Below are positions 32,718-40,324 of a DNA stretch of 64,000 nucleotides, piece after piece. The stretch is taken from positions 62,001-126,000 of the forward strand of contig JAHBVE010000002.1 in NCBI GenBank assembly GCA_019637675.1, in the 5' to 3' direction. This DNA comes from Anaerolineales bacterium. Its GTDB lineage: Bacteria; Chloroflexota; Anaerolineae; Anaerolineales; UBA11579. The notes below the pieces were generated by a model. The model was not told the origin of the DNA. It searched no databases and saw only the letters and a list, made by a program, of their open reading frames with translations. Positions within the stretch are counted from its first letter, which is position 1. Every line of letters begins with the position of its first letter. A program made the translations under genes and the position numbers.

Positions 32718-34262
32718 CTAAATGACCGGCAGGTGCTCGAGCAGGTCGCCGGCGAGGACGGCGGCAGCGCCCCGCTGGGCGGCGGCGCGCAGGCCGGCCT
32801 GGCCGTGCAGCCAGACGCCGGCGCAGGCCGCCTCAAAGGCGCCCGCACCCTGGGCACGCAAGCCGGCGATCAGGCCGGCCAGCACATCGCCCGTGCCGGC
32901 CCGCGCCAGGGCCGTCGTGGCCAGCGGCAGGATGGCGCTGCGCCCATCCGGCGCGGCCACGACGGTGAAGGCGCCTTTGAGCACGACGACTTGATGCCAG
33001 GTCTTGGCATATTCTTCGGCAATGTCGAGGCGGGCGCGTTGGACCTCGGCCACGGTAAGGCCGGTGAGGATGGCCATCTCGCCCGGGTGCGGTGTGAGGA
33101 CCGCATCCAGCGAAAAGCGGCGGAACCAATCCTTGTAGGCTGCTATCAATTTCAAGCCGTCCGCATCCACAACCAACGGCGGCAGTTTTTCCTTCAAGAG
33201 CTTGCCGACAAATTCACCCGTGCCCTCGGTGAGACCGAGGCCGGGGCCAAGCAAGAGCGCGCTCATGTTTTTGAGACTGCCAGCGATCGGCTTGGCGGCG
33301 GTGGGACCGATCCAGCCTTCCTGCGCGGGCAGCGGCAGCCAGGTGGCCTCAGGCAGATGCCCGGCCAGCAGCGGCTGCACGGGCTTGGGCACCGCCATCT
33401 GCACCAGGCCTGCCCCGCTGCGGTAGGCGGCCCGCCCCGCCAGCAGCGCTGCGCCGGGGTATTGCAGCGAGCCGGCCACCACCAGCAGGCTGCCGAAGGT
33501 GCCCTTGTGGGCGCCTAGCGGCCGCGGCGGCAGCATGCTGCGCACCGCGGCCTCGTCAATGATCTGGCGTCTGATCTCGGCCCATTGGCGAATGCGATTG
33601 GTGATGCCGATGTCGGCCACGTGCAGCTCGCCTAGGTAGCCATAGGCGGGAAGCGTCAGCATGCCCGCCTTGATAGCGCCCATACACACGGTGAGGTCGG
33701 CTTGCAGGGTCTGCAAGGCCACCTCCCCCGTGTCGCAGTCCATGCCCGAGGGGCAATCTACCGCTACGATAAAGGGCGCGGGCCGGGCGATCTCAAAGTT
33801 AGCCTTGATGCCGGCCATGACGCGGGCGAGCGACTCTCGCACCGGGGCGCGCACGCCAGTGCCCAGGATGCCATCCAGCACGACCGCGTAGCTGCTCAGC
33901 CATTCGGCATGCTCGTCAAGCTTGTCGTGATTGTCGTAATCCAGGGAACGGATCTGGGCGCCGGCCTTGCGGGCGCGCTTGACATGCTCGTCATGGCTGA
34001 AACGCTTGCCGATCAGCAGCGCGCCGGTCTTCCAACCCGCCGCGCCCAGGATGGCGAGAGCCACCAGGGCATCGCTGCCGTTGTTGCCTGTGCCAACGAG
34101 GGCAACGGCTGTGCGTTCGGCTATGCGGTTGTGGCTATGCGCAAGGATGGCATTGGCGAGCTCGCGGCCGGCGTTTTCCATCAATTGGGCGTAGGTCAGG
34201 CCAAGCTCATCGGCGGCCTGCTCTATGGCGCGCATTTCTGCAACGCTAACAAGTTTTGACAT
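32718..34262 (-). CDS. nnr: Bifunctional NAD(P)H-hydrate epimerase/dehydratase
   Basis: A 514-residue fusion that repairs hydrated NAD(P)H. The N-terminal YjeF epimerase part has LVGTGNNGSDALVALAIL; the C-terminal ribokinase-fold ADP-dependent dehydratase has GAHKGTFGSLLVVAGS, LLLGPGLG, VVDADGL, LTPHPGEMA and ARAGTGDVLAG. The ATG at 34262 is chosen since the family starts with VAEMRAIEQ nearby and GGGAAAAG lies upstream; an in-frame ATG at 34298 lacks this. Confidence 0.95.
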   Translation of the reverse strand: MSKLVSVAEMRAIEQAADELGLTYAQLMENAGRELANAILAHSHNRIAERTAVALVGTGNNGSDALVALAILGAAGWKTGALLIGKRFSHDEHVKRARKAGAQIRSLDYDNHDKLDEHAEWLSSYAVVLDGILGTGVRAPVRESLARVMAGIKANFEIARPAPFIVAVDCPSGMDCDTGEVALQTLQADLTVCMGAIKAGMLTLPAYGYLGELHVADIGITNRIRQWAEIRRQIIDEAAVRSMLPPRPLGAHKGTFGSLLVVAGSLQYPGAALLAGRAAYRSGAGLVQMAVPKPVQPLLAGHLPEATWLPLPAQEGWIGPTAAKPIAGSLKNMSALLLGPGLGLTEGTGEFVGKLLKEKLPPLVVDADGLKLIAAYKDWFRRFSLDAVLTPHPGEMAILTGLTVAEVQRARLDIAEEYAKTWHQVVVLKGAFTVVAAPDGRSAILPLATTALARAGTGDVLAGLIAGLRAQGAGAFEAACAGVWLHGQAGLRAAAQRGAAAVLAGDLLEHLPVI

Positions 34263-34356
34263 TTCGACGGACTTTTCCCCTAGCAACAGGTCAGGCACGG
34301 CATTGCTGCGCCAGCGCCCCGTTTTGTTTGGATAGGATCAGCATGCGAGTATGTTA

Positions 34357-34755
34357 TCAGCCCTTGTGCGGCGCGGCCGGGAACGGATGCGTGTAGAGCG
34401 TGACGGCGAAAAGAATGGCGAAAAATATGTAGAGCGCACCAACCACCCATAGCCCTGAGGACTGGCCGCCATCCATGAGCAGGCGCAGGACAGCGAGACC
34501 CGCGATAACGAAGTGGGTCAGGTTGGCCACCACGACCGGGCGGTTGTAGATGCCGCCAGTGGGATTGTCCTTGTTCATCCAGTTGAGCATGGCAAAGCCA
34601 AAGTACAGCGCCCCCACCAGCTGGCCCAGCAGCAAGGCGGCCGGGCTGGCGGGCACGCCGAGCAGAGCCAGGCCCAGCTCCGGCGCGAAGGACAGCAGCA
34701 CGCCCGCCGCGCCCAGCGTCAGGGCGCAGGCGGTCATCAACAGTCGGGTTCGCAT
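34357..34755 (-). CDS. Small four-helix membrane protein
   Basis: A 132-residue hydrophobic protein with about four membrane segments (residues 8-25, 42-60, 76-95, 102-120). I do not recognise a functional motif. It starts 2 bp after the DUF1905 gene and ends the operon DUF2277-DUF1905-membrane protein. Confidence 0.7.
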   Translation of the reverse strand: MRTRLLMTACALTLGAAGVLLSFAPELGLALLGVPASPAALLLGQLVGALYFGFAMLNWMNKDNPTGGIYNRPVVVANLTHFVIAGLAVLRLLMDGGQSSGLWVVGALYIFFAILFAVTLYTHPFPAAPHKG

Positions 34756-34757
34756 TC

Positions 34758-35201
34758 CTATTTCTTCTTGGCTTTCAGGGTCGTGACGATCTTTTCGATG
34801 CGGCGCAAGCGCGTATCCTCGGCCTTGGCGCTCTCCACCTGGCGCACGAACTCTTTCTTGGCCGAGGGAGCGCTGGCGTCAAAGGCGGCCTGCAGGCCAG
34901 CCTTCTTGAGCGCGGCGGCCAGATCCTTGGGCACCGTGACCGTGCGCGGGGCGGCGTCTACTTCCAGGGTGACGTCAACCTTGTCGCCGCCTTTGAGGCC
35001 GCTGGCGTCACGGTGGGCGGCGCTGAACGGGATCAGGCTGTTGCCGTCCATGGAGCCCACGGTGCTTTGGTACGTGTAGTCGTTGACAGTTACCTTGACG
35101 GCGGGCCGCTTGCCCGCGCCCAGGGCTTCAAGCACCTCGGGCGGCACGGGGATACCGGTGTTGTTGCCGGTCTGCCAGATGGTGGTCTTGTACTTTTTCA
35201 T
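34758..35201 (-). CDS. DUF1905/YdeI-OmpD-associated family protein
   Basis: A 147-residue protein: an N-terminal DUF1905 beta-barrel (TGIPVPPEVLEALGAGKRPAV, GLKGGDKVDVTLEVD), then the YdeI/OmpD-associated helical tail (FDASAPSAKKEFVRQVESAK, RLRRIEKIVTTL). In some bacteria this tail is linked to bacteriocin tolerance, but no mechanism is known. The start overlaps the DUF2277 stop by 4 bp. Confidence 0.88.
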   Translation of the reverse strand: MKKYKTTIWQTGNNTGIPVPPEVLEALGAGKRPAVKVTVNDYTYQSTVGSMDGNSLIPFSAAHRDASGLKGGDKVDVTLEVDAAPRTVTVPKDLAAALKKAGLQAAFDASAPSAKKEFVRQVESAKAEDTRLRRIEKIVTTLKAKKK

Positions 35202-35476
35202 GATCCCGCCAGCCCGTAGCGTTTGGCGGCCCGCTCACGGGCGCGCTGGGCGATAACATCCCGGTCACGCGGCGGTGAGGTGGTCTCCAGCCCTTCGAGT
35301 AGCTTGTGGGTGGCCTTGGCCACCTCGCGCACGGCGCGCTCGAACACGGCTTCGTTCACCTTGGAAGGCTTGGTGTAGCCGGACACCTTGCGCACGAACT
35401 GCAGCGCGGCGGCATGCACTTCATCTTCAGTTGTGGGCGGTTCAAAGTTGTAGAGGACCTTGATATTGCGGCACAT
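35198..35476 (-). CDS. DUF2277 protein
   Basis: A 92-residue protein with the DUF2277 signature MCRNIKVLYNFEPP, AALQFVRKVSGYTKPSK and the helical C-terminus with RDRDVIAQRARERAAKR. Function unknown. An AGGAG ribosome site precedes the ATG. It heads the three-gene minus-strand operon. Confidence 0.9.
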   Translation of the reverse strand: MCRNIKVLYNFEPPTTEDEVHAAALQFVRKVSGYTKPSKVNEAVFERAVREVAKATHKLLEGLETTSPPRDRDVIAQRARERAAKRYGLAGS

Positions 35477-35504
35477 AGGGAACTCCTAGTGAGCAGGGAT
35501 TTAG

Positions 35505-35596
35505 GTGATGAGTGAATAGGTACGAGTACGTAGATTGTATTGTTTGTTATCAGCACCAGCAGGCTTGCTACGCACTGGTCACTATTCACTCATCAC
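35505..35596. mobile_element. Candidate MITE with 15-bp terminal inverted repeats
   Basis: Perfect 15-bp inverted repeats GTGATGAGTGAATAG (35505-35519) and CTATTCACTCATCAC (35582-35596) bound 62 bp of non-coding DNA. The element is AT-richer than its surroundings and lies between the DUF2277 gene and a tRNA gene. No clear target-site duplication is seen, so the identification is tentative. Confidence 0.5.
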
Positions 35597-35607
35597 ACAT
35601 TAGTAAA

Positions 35608-35689
35608 TGCGCTGGGTGGGAATCGAACCCACACGCCTTGCGGCACATGGCCCTCAACCATGCCTGTCTACCAGTTCCAGCACCAGCGC
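35608..35689 (-). tRNA. tRNA-Leu (GAG)
   Basis: A class II tRNA of 82 nt: acceptor GCGCTGG/CCAGCGC, anticodon stem CATGG/CCATG with loop TTGAGGG (anticodon GAG), a variable arm TGCCGCAAGGCG, and T arm GTGGG...CCCAC with TTCGATT. CCA is not encoded. Confidence 0.95.
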
Positions 35690-35699
35690 GGGACGCAGT

Positions 35700-35727
35700 A
35701 TTATAATGCGCCGAACCTGCGCGTCAA
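35700..35727 (-). promoter_or_regulatory. Promoter of tRNA-Leu
   Basis: On the minus strand TTGACG (35722-35727) and TATAAT (35700-35705) are 16 bp apart, and the mature tRNA begins 11 nt downstream. Read on the plus strand the same ATTATAAT could serve plsX. Confidence 0.8.
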
Positions 35728-35770
35728 GCAGGCTTAGATCCGGGCTCCGCCCATCCCCCATAGGAGACGC

Positions 35771-36778
35771 ATGCGTATTGTTCTAGACGCCATGGGCAGC
35801 GACACCAACCCTGCCCCCGAAGTTGAGGCCGCGGTGGAGTACGCCCGCCAGTATGGCGATGGCCTGTACCTGGTGGGCGACGAACCCCGCTTGCGCGAGC
35901 TGCTGGCCGGCCGCACGGCAGGGATCGAGATCGTGCATGCGCCGGATGTGTTCGAAATGAGCGACCACATCTCGCCCGGCTCGCTGCGCAAGATGCAGAA
36001 CAGCATGGGCGTGGGCATGGACCTCATCAAAGAAGGCAAGGCCGATGCGTTCGTCTCGGCGGGCAACACCGGCGGGCAGATGGCGATCGCCCTGGCGCGC
36101 CTGGGGCGCCTGCGCGGCGTCAAGCGCCCGGCGCTGACAGTGTTCTTCCCGGTCAAGGGCGGGCGTTGCGCCGTGTTGGATATTGGCGCCAACGCCGAGT
36201 GCAAGCCCGAGTACCTGGTGCAGTTCGCCCTGCTGGGCTCGGTGTACGCCGAAAAAGTGCTCGGCGTCAAGAACCCGCGGGTCGGCCTGCTCTCCAACGG
36301 CGAGGAAGCCGGCAAAGGCAACGAACTGGTCAAGGCCACCTACCCGCTACTGGAAAGCAGCGGCCTGAACTTTGTGGGCAACGTGGAAGGCAAGGAGCTG
36401 TTCGGCGGTGAGGCGGACGTGGTGGTGACGGACGGCTTCACCGGCAACGTGCTGATGAAATCCGCCGAGGCGGTGGCCAAGCTGATCACCGACCGCCTGC
36501 GCGAGGAGATCACCTCCTCCTTCGTCACCAAGATCGGCGGGCTGCTGGCCCGGCCAGCCTTCCGCAGCCTGCGCAAAGATCTGGACCCGGCCGAAGTGGG
36601 CGCAGCGCCCATGCTGGGCGTGAATGGGCTGGTGTTCGTGGCCCACGGCCGCTCAGACAGCCGGGCGCTGCTGAGCGCGCTGCGCCTGGCGCGGCACTCG
36701 GTTGAGGTCAGTTTGCTGAACTCACTGGCCCAGGCGATCGAAAGCGGCCTGGCCACCCTGCCCCAAGGAGAACAATAG
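35771..36778 (+). CDS. plsX: Phosphate acyltransferase PlsX
   Basis: A 335-residue enzyme that converts acyl-ACP to acyl-phosphate for PlsY (gene at 48684-49316). Conserved blocks: MRIVLDAMGSDTNPAPEV, SAGNTGGQMA, LDIGANAECKPEYLVQFA, GLLSNGEEAGKGNEL, VVTDGFTGNV and GVNGLVFVAHG. A GGAG ribosome site precedes the ATG. Length normal. Confidence 0.97.
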   Translation: MRIVLDAMGSDTNPAPEVEAAVEYARQYGDGLYLVGDEPRLRELLAGRTAGIEIVHAPDVFEMSDHISPGSLRKMQNSMGVGMDLIKEGKADAFVSAGNTGGQMAIALARLGRLRGVKRPALTVFFPVKGGRCAVLDIGANAECKPEYLVQFALLGSVYAEKVLGVKNPRVGLLSNGEEAGKGNELVKATYPLLESSGLNFVGNVEGKELFGGEADVVVTDGFTGNVLMKSAEAVAKLITDRLREEITSSFVTKIGGLLARPAFRSLRKDLDPAEVGAAPMLGVNGLVFVAHGRSDSRALLSALRLARHSVEVSLLNSLAQAIESGLATLPQGEQ

Positions 36779-37471
36779 ATGCGCCTGGTCACCAACGAGA
36801 GCTTGTACAAGCGCAATGCCCGCGTGGCCCTGGTGGCCAACCTGCTGGGCATGTTCCTGCTGGTCATTTCGGTATATCAACTATTCAATAGCTCAACCGA
36901 TTTTGGGCTGTACCTGCTGTTCCTGACGGGCGGCATGATATTCACTCAGGTGGGCACCTACTTCAACCGCTGGAACCGCCGCCCAGACCGCCAGCTGGCC
37001 CAGGCGCTCAAATCGCTGGATAACAACTACACCCTGTACAACTTCACCAGCCCGGTCTCGCACCTGCTGGTTGGCCCCAGCGGGCTGTGGATCCTGCTGC
37101 CGCGCCAGACCACCGGCACGATCACCTATGAGCCGCAACGCCGCCGTTGGAAGGTGAGCAAGGTGTCCTTCCTCAAGCGGCTTACGCAGGAAGGCGTGGG
37201 CCGCCCAGTGAGCGAAGCCACCATCGAGGCTGAAGTGCTGGACCGCTGGCTGTCGAAGCACCTGAAGGATGAAAGCGTGCCGGTATCGGCGGCGCTGGTG
37301 TTCCTGGACCCGGGCGCGGATGTGCAGGTAGGCACGGCCGCCCTGCCCACCGTAACCGGCAAGAAGCTGAAACAACTGGTCATCAAGCCGGCTAGCGGGG
37401 CTGGGATCGGCGTACAGCGCGCCAAGCAGCTCAGCTTTCTGTTCGAGAACGCCAAGCAGAAAGCGCGGTAG
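36779..37471 (+). CDS. Membrane protein with NERD-like domain
   Basis: A 230-residue protein starting on the base after plsX ends. Two membrane segments (about residues 17-36 and 42-58) are followed by a domain with YTLYNFTSPVSHLLVGPSGLW and a conserved-looking ALVFLDPGADVQV, resembling the NERD nuclease-related fold. Catalytic residues cannot be confirmed. Coupling with plsX suggests co-expression with membrane synthesis. Confidence 0.6.
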   Translation: MRLVTNESLYKRNARVALVANLLGMFLLVISVYQLFNSSTDFGLYLLFLTGGMIFTQVGTYFNRWNRRPDRQLAQALKSLDNNYTLYNFTSPVSHLLVGPSGLWILLPRQTTGTITYEPQRRRWKVSKVSFLKRLTQEGVGRPVSEATIEAEVLDRWLSKHLKDESVPVSAALVFLDPGADVQVGTAALPTVTGKKLKQLVIKPASGAGIGVQRAKQLSFLFENAKQKAR

Positions 37472-37507
37472 CCGCTTTGACGCACAATTTGTCTGGCAAC
37501 AAAACGA

Positions 37508-37526
37508 GCTAACTGTTAGAGTTAGC
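37508..37526 (+). promoter_or_regulatory. Short inverted repeat before a small membrane-protein gene
   Basis: GCTAACT and AGTTAGC form a perfect 7-bp inverted repeat around 5 nt, about 25 nt before a GAGGAGG-like ribosome site. It could be an operator or an mRNA hairpin. Confidence 0.35.
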
Positions 37527-37551
37527 CATCTATTGATCCTGAGGAGGATTC

Positions 37552-37953
37552 ATGGCAACAACCAAAAAGAGCCGCAAGACGGCCAAGAAGGCCAGCGGCG
37601 GGGCAGATCTCGCTACTGTTGGCCGCTACGTGTTCCTGGGCGGCATTGTGCTGTCCCTGCTGGCGGGCCTGTTCTTCGCCTTCCCCAGCTTCACCGTGCA
37701 GCGCTTCCAGATGCCGATCGTGTATCTGCTGATCGTGCTGGCGCTGGTGGGCGGTTACCTGCACGTCAGCAAAGAGGGCGAGAAGAGCTTCATGCTCACG
37801 GCGTTCGCGGTCTACTTCTTCTCTGACCGTTTGAGCTACGTCCCCAGCATTGGCAACTACCTCACCTCGATCCTGGGCGTGCTGGGCGTGTTCCTGTCCC
37901 TGGCCGCTTTGGCCGTGGCTGCCCGCAGCATTGTGAGCTGGTTCCGCTCCTAA
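37552..37953 (+). CDS. Small membrane protein, paralogue 1
   Basis: A 133-residue protein with a Lys-rich start (TTKKSRKTAKKASGG) and four membrane segments. The end FSDRLSYVPSIGNYLTSIL resembles FSQTLSELPSIGEPLTALL of the protein at 38240-38590, showing that the two are paralogues. A strong ribosome site (GAGGAGG) precedes the ATG. Function unknown. Confidence 0.75.
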   Translation: MATTKKSRKTAKKASGGADLATVGRYVFLGGIVLSLLAGLFFAFPSFTVQRFQMPIVYLLIVLALVGGYLHVSKEGEKSFMLTAFAVYFFSDRLSYVPSIGNYLTSILGVLGVFLSLAALAVAARSIVSWFRS

Positions 37954-37978
37954 TCGTTGCATTCAGTGCACTAATTGC

Positions 37979-38008
37979 GAACGCCCAGCCATACGGCTGG
38001 GCGTTTTG
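37979..38008 (+). terminator. Rho-independent terminator
   Basis: Arms AACGCCCAGCC and GGCTGGGCGTT around ATAC, then TTTTGC. Same stem sequence as the terminator at 38627-38658. Confidence 0.9.
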
Positions 38009-38086
38009 CTATTAATCTTTGCCCAAGCGGGTAACAAAGCGGCCCGGTGGGCGTTTTACTATTCAACCCCATTCATTGGAGACCGC

Positions 38087-38224
38087 ATGGAAACTTTGCT
38101 TATCATCGTGCTCATTCTCATTGTGCTTGGGATCATCCCATTGGGGCGCAGGCGGCGCAGCTTCACGGCCGTGCAAGTGGTCTTGCTGGTGCTCATCGTC
38201 TGGCTCATATTGCGCCTGTTTTAG
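38087..38224 (+). CDS. 45-residue DUF3309-like membrane peptide
   Basis: A very small protein beginning METLLIIVLILIVLGIIPL, then an Arg-rich turn (GRRRRS) and a second hydrophobic run ending LILRLF, as in DUF3309 proteins. The ATG has TTGGAG upstream at good spacing. It lies between the two paralogous membrane proteins and ends 15 bp before the second. Confidence 0.75.
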   Translation: METLLIIVLILIVLGIIPLGRRRRSFTAVQVVLLVLIVWLILRLF

Positions 38225-38239
38225 TGAAAGGAAATCTCG

Positions 38240-38590
38240 ATGGAACGTTCTGAACTGGCACGTTGGGCATTCATAGCCGGCCTGGTCTTGGCCGTCATCA
38301 TTGCCCTGGTGACCCCGCTAAACTCAGCTTTCTTATGGATCATGATCCTGCTGGGTCTTTTTGCCGGGTACGTCTTCGTCACGGAGGATATGGAGCACCA
38401 CTTCATCCTAGTGGCGATCGGTCTGGTGTTCTTCAGCCAGACCCTGTCTGAGCTGCCCAGCATTGGTGAGCCGCTGACCGCTCTGCTGGTGAGCATCTCG
38501 ACATTCTTTGGGGTCATGATCGTGGCCCTGGTGGTGCGCAACATCATCGGCTGGGTATCAGCCGCCCCGCGCAGCAACAAACGCGTCTAG
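38240..38590 (+). CDS. Small membrane protein, paralogue 2
   Basis: A 116-residue protein with four membrane segments, paralogous to the product of 37552-37953 over the second half. It starts 15 bp after the DUF3309-like gene with a GAAAGG ribosome site, and ends before a terminator. Function unknown. Confidence 0.75.
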   Translation: MERSELARWAFIAGLVLAVIIALVTPLNSAFLWIMILLGLFAGYVFVTEDMEHHFILVAIGLVFFSQTLSELPSIGEPLTALLVSISTFFGVMIVALVVRNIIGWVSAAPRSNKRV

Positions 38591-38626
38591 TGCGTCACCT
38601 GGTGCTCCGGCGAGCAACCAGCAACA

Positions 38627-38658
38627 CAAAACGCCCAGCCTAATGGCTGGGCGTTTTG
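38627..38658. terminator. Bidirectional terminator
   Basis: Arms AAAACGCCCAGCC and GGCTGGGCGTTTT around TAAT. It lies between the convergent genes ending at 38590 and 38676 and can stop both. Confidence 0.9.
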
Positions 38659-38675
38659 TATTTGGCACAACCGGG

Positions 38676-39053
38676 CTAGAGCAGGCTGAACAGATCCCAG
38701 CGGCCCCAGGCCACAAAGGCAGCCAGCAGCAGCAAAACCAGGTTAGGAACGGTGCCAGCATACTCTCCGCGGCGCGCATGGAAAGCAATTGCAAGCACCA
38801 TCACCACACCCAACAACGCCGCCGCCAGCGGCGTGAGCCAGGGCAGGATGCCGGTGAGCATGGGGAGGATCAGGCCTAGCGCCCCGGCGATCTCGGAGAG
38901 ACCAATGAAGCGCAGCAGCGGATCGGACACATCCTTCATCCATTTCATCTGCGGCATTGCCTTGGCCTTCTCTGCGTTGAACACTTTATTGGCGCCAGCC
39001 GCGGCGAAAGCCAAACCCAACAGCGCCTGGACGACCCATAGGACGATGTTCAT
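38676..39053 (-). CDS. DoxX-like membrane protein
   Basis: A 125-residue four-helix membrane protein. LLGLAFAAAGANKVF near the N-terminus, LRFIGLSEIAGALGLILP and the Arg-rich loop FHARRGEY are typical of the DoxX-like group. It lies 5 bp after the DoxX gene and is probably co-transcribed. Proposed roles in quinone or thiosulfate metabolism are not tested here. Confidence 0.85.
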   Translation of the reverse strand: MNIVLWVVQALLGLAFAAAGANKVFNAEKAKAMPQMKWMKDVSDPLLRFIGLSEIAGALGLILPMLTGILPWLTPLAAALLGVVMVLAIAFHARRGEYAGTVPNLVLLLLAAFVAWGRWDLFSLL

Positions 39054-39058
39054 TTTGC

Positions 39059-39481
39059 TTACCAGCCGAGGCCGGCATCCAGCGATACCGCGCCAGCGCC
39101 GGTGAACACCAGCGCCAGGGCCGCCACGCCCAGGATGAACTCAAATTCCCAGCCGCCCTGACCACCCTGGCCGGCGAAACCGACCTTGGCCATGCGGATC
39201 TTGACGACGACGATGGCGACCAGCATGGCGATGGCCATGCCCAGGCCGACGATGCGGGTACCCAGGCCGAGCACCAGCAGGATGGGACCAAAGGTCTCGA
39301 GCAGGCTCACTACCCAGGCCGAAAGGCCGGCCAGCGGAATGCCGGCCTGCTTGAAGAAGCCAGCAATGTTGCCCACGTTCTTGATCTTAGGCAGACCATG
39401 AGCGAAGAACACGATCGCCACACCGAGGCGCAGAATCAAAAGGCCCCAGTCCGGGGACAGCGACGAAAAAAAAGCTTGCAT
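39059..39481 (-). CDS. DoxX family protein
   Basis: A 140-residue four-helix membrane protein with LILRLGVAIVFFAHGLPKI and AGIPLAGLSAWVVSLLETFGPILLVLG, the DoxX signature. An AAGGAG ribosome site precedes the ATG. It is divergent from a TetR-type gene across an AT-rich gap that holds a promoter and two copies of an operator-like repeat, so TetR control is likely. Confidence 0.88.
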   Translation of the reverse strand: MQAFFSSLSPDWGLLILRLGVAIVFFAHGLPKIKNVGNIAGFFKQAGIPLAGLSAWVVSLLETFGPILLVLGLGTRIVGLGMAIAMLVAIVVVKIRMAKVGFAGQGGQGGWEFEFILGVAALALVFTGAGAVSLDAGLGW

Positions 39482-39495
39482 CTAAAAATATCTCC

Positions 39496-39594
39496 TTGTC
39501 TAAACAACAAATGTAAAGTATCCTACAGATGATAATAAGATGTTCAATTACGTCAACCAACAATCAAGACGAACTGTTAGGTAAACAACAAAAG
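39496..39594. promoter_or_regulatory. Divergent control region of doxX and tetR
   Basis: On the minus strand TTGACG (39551-39556) and TATCAT (39529-39534) form a promoter with a 16-bp spacer for doxX. Two related 18-mers, TTGTCTAAACAACAAATG (39496-39513) and TTAGGTAAACAACAAAAG (39577-39594), share 14 positions including TAAACAACAAA. One lies in each 5' leader, so both are candidate TetR operators. Confidence 0.55.
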
Positions 39595-39601
39595 ACCGAT
39601 A

Positions 39602-40294
39602 ATGTTAATTACTCAAGAAAAAACCAAGAATCCGGATGACCCACGCGTCATTCGCACCCGCCGCCTGCTGGTGGACGCGCTGAACGAGCTGATGGGCGAG
39701 AAGAGCTTCGACGCCATCACTGTGAGCGAGATCGCCACCCGCGCCACGTTGAACCGGGTCACCTTCTACGCTCACTTTCAAGACAAGTACGCGCTGCTGG
39801 AATACGACATGAGCAGCCGCATCGAATCTGAGATGCAGACCCAGCTGGGCGCCAACCCGCGCTTGAACGAAGACATGCTCACCAACCTGCTGAGCTTCGT
39901 GTGCAACTTCCTGGAAGGCACGCAGCGCCACTGCCCGCCCCCACGCGGCCAGATGCAGTCTTTGGTGGAGAAGCAGCTCAAGAATCATATTTACGACGCG
40001 CTGCTGCAAGCGCTGGAAAAGCAGGCCAAGTTCAAAGCACAAGGACCCAGCGCCCAGCAAACCGCGATGGTGGCGGCCTGGGCCGTGTATGGCGCGGCCT
40101 TCCAGTGGAGCCAGCAAGACGAACGGCAGCCGCTGGCGCAGTTCGTGCGCCAGGTGCTGCCGCTGATCGCCGGCAACCTGACCCCGTACCTGGAGGCCGC
40201 GGCCAGCAAACCCAGCGTGCAGCATGTTTCCGCCGGGCGCGGCCCGGCCGCACTGCTAGGCCCGCTGCGTCTCGGCTTGAATTTGGCTTCGTAG
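39602..40294 (+). CDS. TetR/AcrR family transcriptional regulator
   Basis: A 230-residue regulator. The HTH domain is RTRRLLVDALNELM...ITVSEIATRATLNRVTFYAHFQDKYALL (about residues 19-68); the rest is a helical ligand-binding domain with one Cys (RHCPPPRGQM). It is divergent from the DoxX pair and precedes an M32 carboxypeptidase. No ribosome site is obvious at the ATG. Confidence 0.92.
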   Translation: MLITQEKTKNPDDPRVIRTRRLLVDALNELMGEKSFDAITVSEIATRATLNRVTFYAHFQDKYALLEYDMSSRIESEMQTQLGANPRLNEDMLTNLLSFVCNFLEGTQRHCPPPRGQMQSLVEKQLKNHIYDALLQALEKQAKFKAQGPSAQQTAMVAAWAVYGAAFQWSQQDERQPLAQFVRQVLPLIAGNLTPYLEAAASKPSVQHVSAGRGPAALLGPLRLGLNLAS

Positions 40295-40324
40295 TATTTC
40301 ACCCCCGCAACCAAGAGGAGATCC

